Of a stretch of DNA of 5,035 nt, positions 4,576 through 5,035 are shown in pieces. The DNA is taken from positions 1-5,035 of the forward strand of contig JAIRZR010000231.1 in NCBI GenBank assembly GCA_031267155.1, given 5' to 3'. A program made the translations under genes and the position numbers. Under the pieces are notes generated by a model, which did not search any database, was not told the DNA's origin, and worked only from the letters and a program-made list of their open reading frames with translations. Within the stretch, counting starts at the first letter, position 1, and each line of letters begins with the position of its first letter. Source of the stretch: Prevotellaceae bacterium. GTDB taxonomy: Bacteria > Bacteroidota > Bacteroidia > Bacteroidales > UBA932.

Positions 4576-5035
4576 GTAAATTTCGAGAGTTAAAGACCGT
4601 CGGAGTGAGTTCTGAAGATAAAGAGATTTTCGAACTGGCACAGCAGGGGAAAAAATGGATTGCATTGCAACTTGGAGAACGGGATGTTTTCAGTGAACAT
4701 GCTATGTTGGAGGAAGAAAAGCAGATTACGGAACATTTGCTCGGTAATATTGAGAATATCCTGCTCAACGGGACGCAACTGATTTTAAGTCAAGTGTTCA
4801 AAAGTATCGGTTTTGATTCGATTAATGACGGCATTTTGAAACATTTGGCTGTTTCCCGGATTTGCCAGCCGTCGAGCAAAGCAGGAACGGTCGATTACTT
4901 GAAGTCGTATTTTGACAAAGAAGTCGAACTGCATAAAATTTATCATTATTTAGACAAACTGCATAAAACACAGCAGGAAAACGTACAAAAAATCAGCGTA
5001 GAACACACAAAACGTATTTTGGGGAGCAAAATCGG
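4576..5035 (+). mobile_element. Left-truncated IS1634-family insertion sequence
   Basis: Identified only from the transposase fragment. No left inverted repeat or target duplication is present; the left boundary is a deletion junction at about 4575-4578, where homology to the conserved operon leader also ends. Confidence 0.6.
4578..5035 (+). pseudogene. IS1634-type transposase, 5'-truncated, continues past right edge
   Basis: An open plus-strand frame begins at about 4578 with KFRELKTVGVSSEDKEIFEL and has no suitable upstream ATG. It continues with the family's pre-catalytic region: HLAVSRICQPSSKAGTVDYL, IYHYLDKLHKTQQENVQKIS and VEHTKRILGSKIG at the window end. In relatives this last part directly precedes the first catalytic Asp (VFYDVTT-like motif), so the DDE core lies outside the window. 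IS1634 (IS4-superfamily) transposases usually begin with about 25 residues such as a basic start and a VQVIDK-like strand before this point; these and the left terminal repeat are missing. The truncation point lies within a few bases of the ATG of the divergent membrane-protein gene. Whether the right half is intact cannot be seen. Confidence 0.8.

Noticed and set aside
4541..4778. Two long minus-strand frames of about 62-75 residues opposite the transposase
   Set aside because: They are antisense to a clear transposase reading frame and have low-quality Ser/Cys/Phe-rich translations.

Overview
The window looks like a piece of an accessory, partly decayed region of a Bacteroidota (Bacteroidales) genome. 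Three things point there: a DUF4099/DUF3945-type protein gene, a family common on Bacteroides-group mobile elements; promoter-like sites of the Bacteroides form (TTG, 19 bases, TAnnTTTG); and A-rich leaders mostly without Shine-Dalgarno sequences. No RNA gene, CRISPR array or origin was seen.

Layout, left to right. About 1-338 (minus) is the wreck of a glycoside hydrolase family 2 (GH2) gene. It keeps the RNHPS...WCGANE acid/base region and the C-terminal beta-sandwich, with most of what should lie between them missing, and it runs off the left edge. It is joined directly to the 3' end of a DUF4099/DUF3945 gene (about 339-1693, minus) that carries an in-frame amber stop and a one-base frameshift but still has a good promoter. 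About 1766-2008 is AT-rich, with a near-perfect tandem pair of promoter-like repeats facing right and perhaps a small plus-strand gene. From 2009 to 4571 a tightly packed minus-strand run, probably one operon, encodes small proteins. In transcription order these are two tandem paralogous two-helix membrane proteins (the second frameshifted), a 45-residue peptide, a roughly 207-residue unknown protein (frameshifted), a YodC-like DUF2158 protein, a DUF551-domain protein, an unknown 110-residue protein and a zinc-ribbon protein. At about 4578 a 5'-truncated IS1634-type transposase begins on the plus strand and runs off the right edge; it abuts the first gene of the run and seems to have replaced its leader.

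The small genes resemble the hypothetical cargo of Bacteroidales prophages and conjugative elements. No integrase, relaxase or structural gene is visible, so the element type cannot be fixed. Truncations and rearrangements at both ends, an amber stop and four single-base indels point to decay, although the indels alone could be sequencing errors. I found no convincing new functional system. The best leads are the tandem membrane-protein paralogues sharing a perfect 25-bp leader repeat, and the unrecognised small-gene operon.
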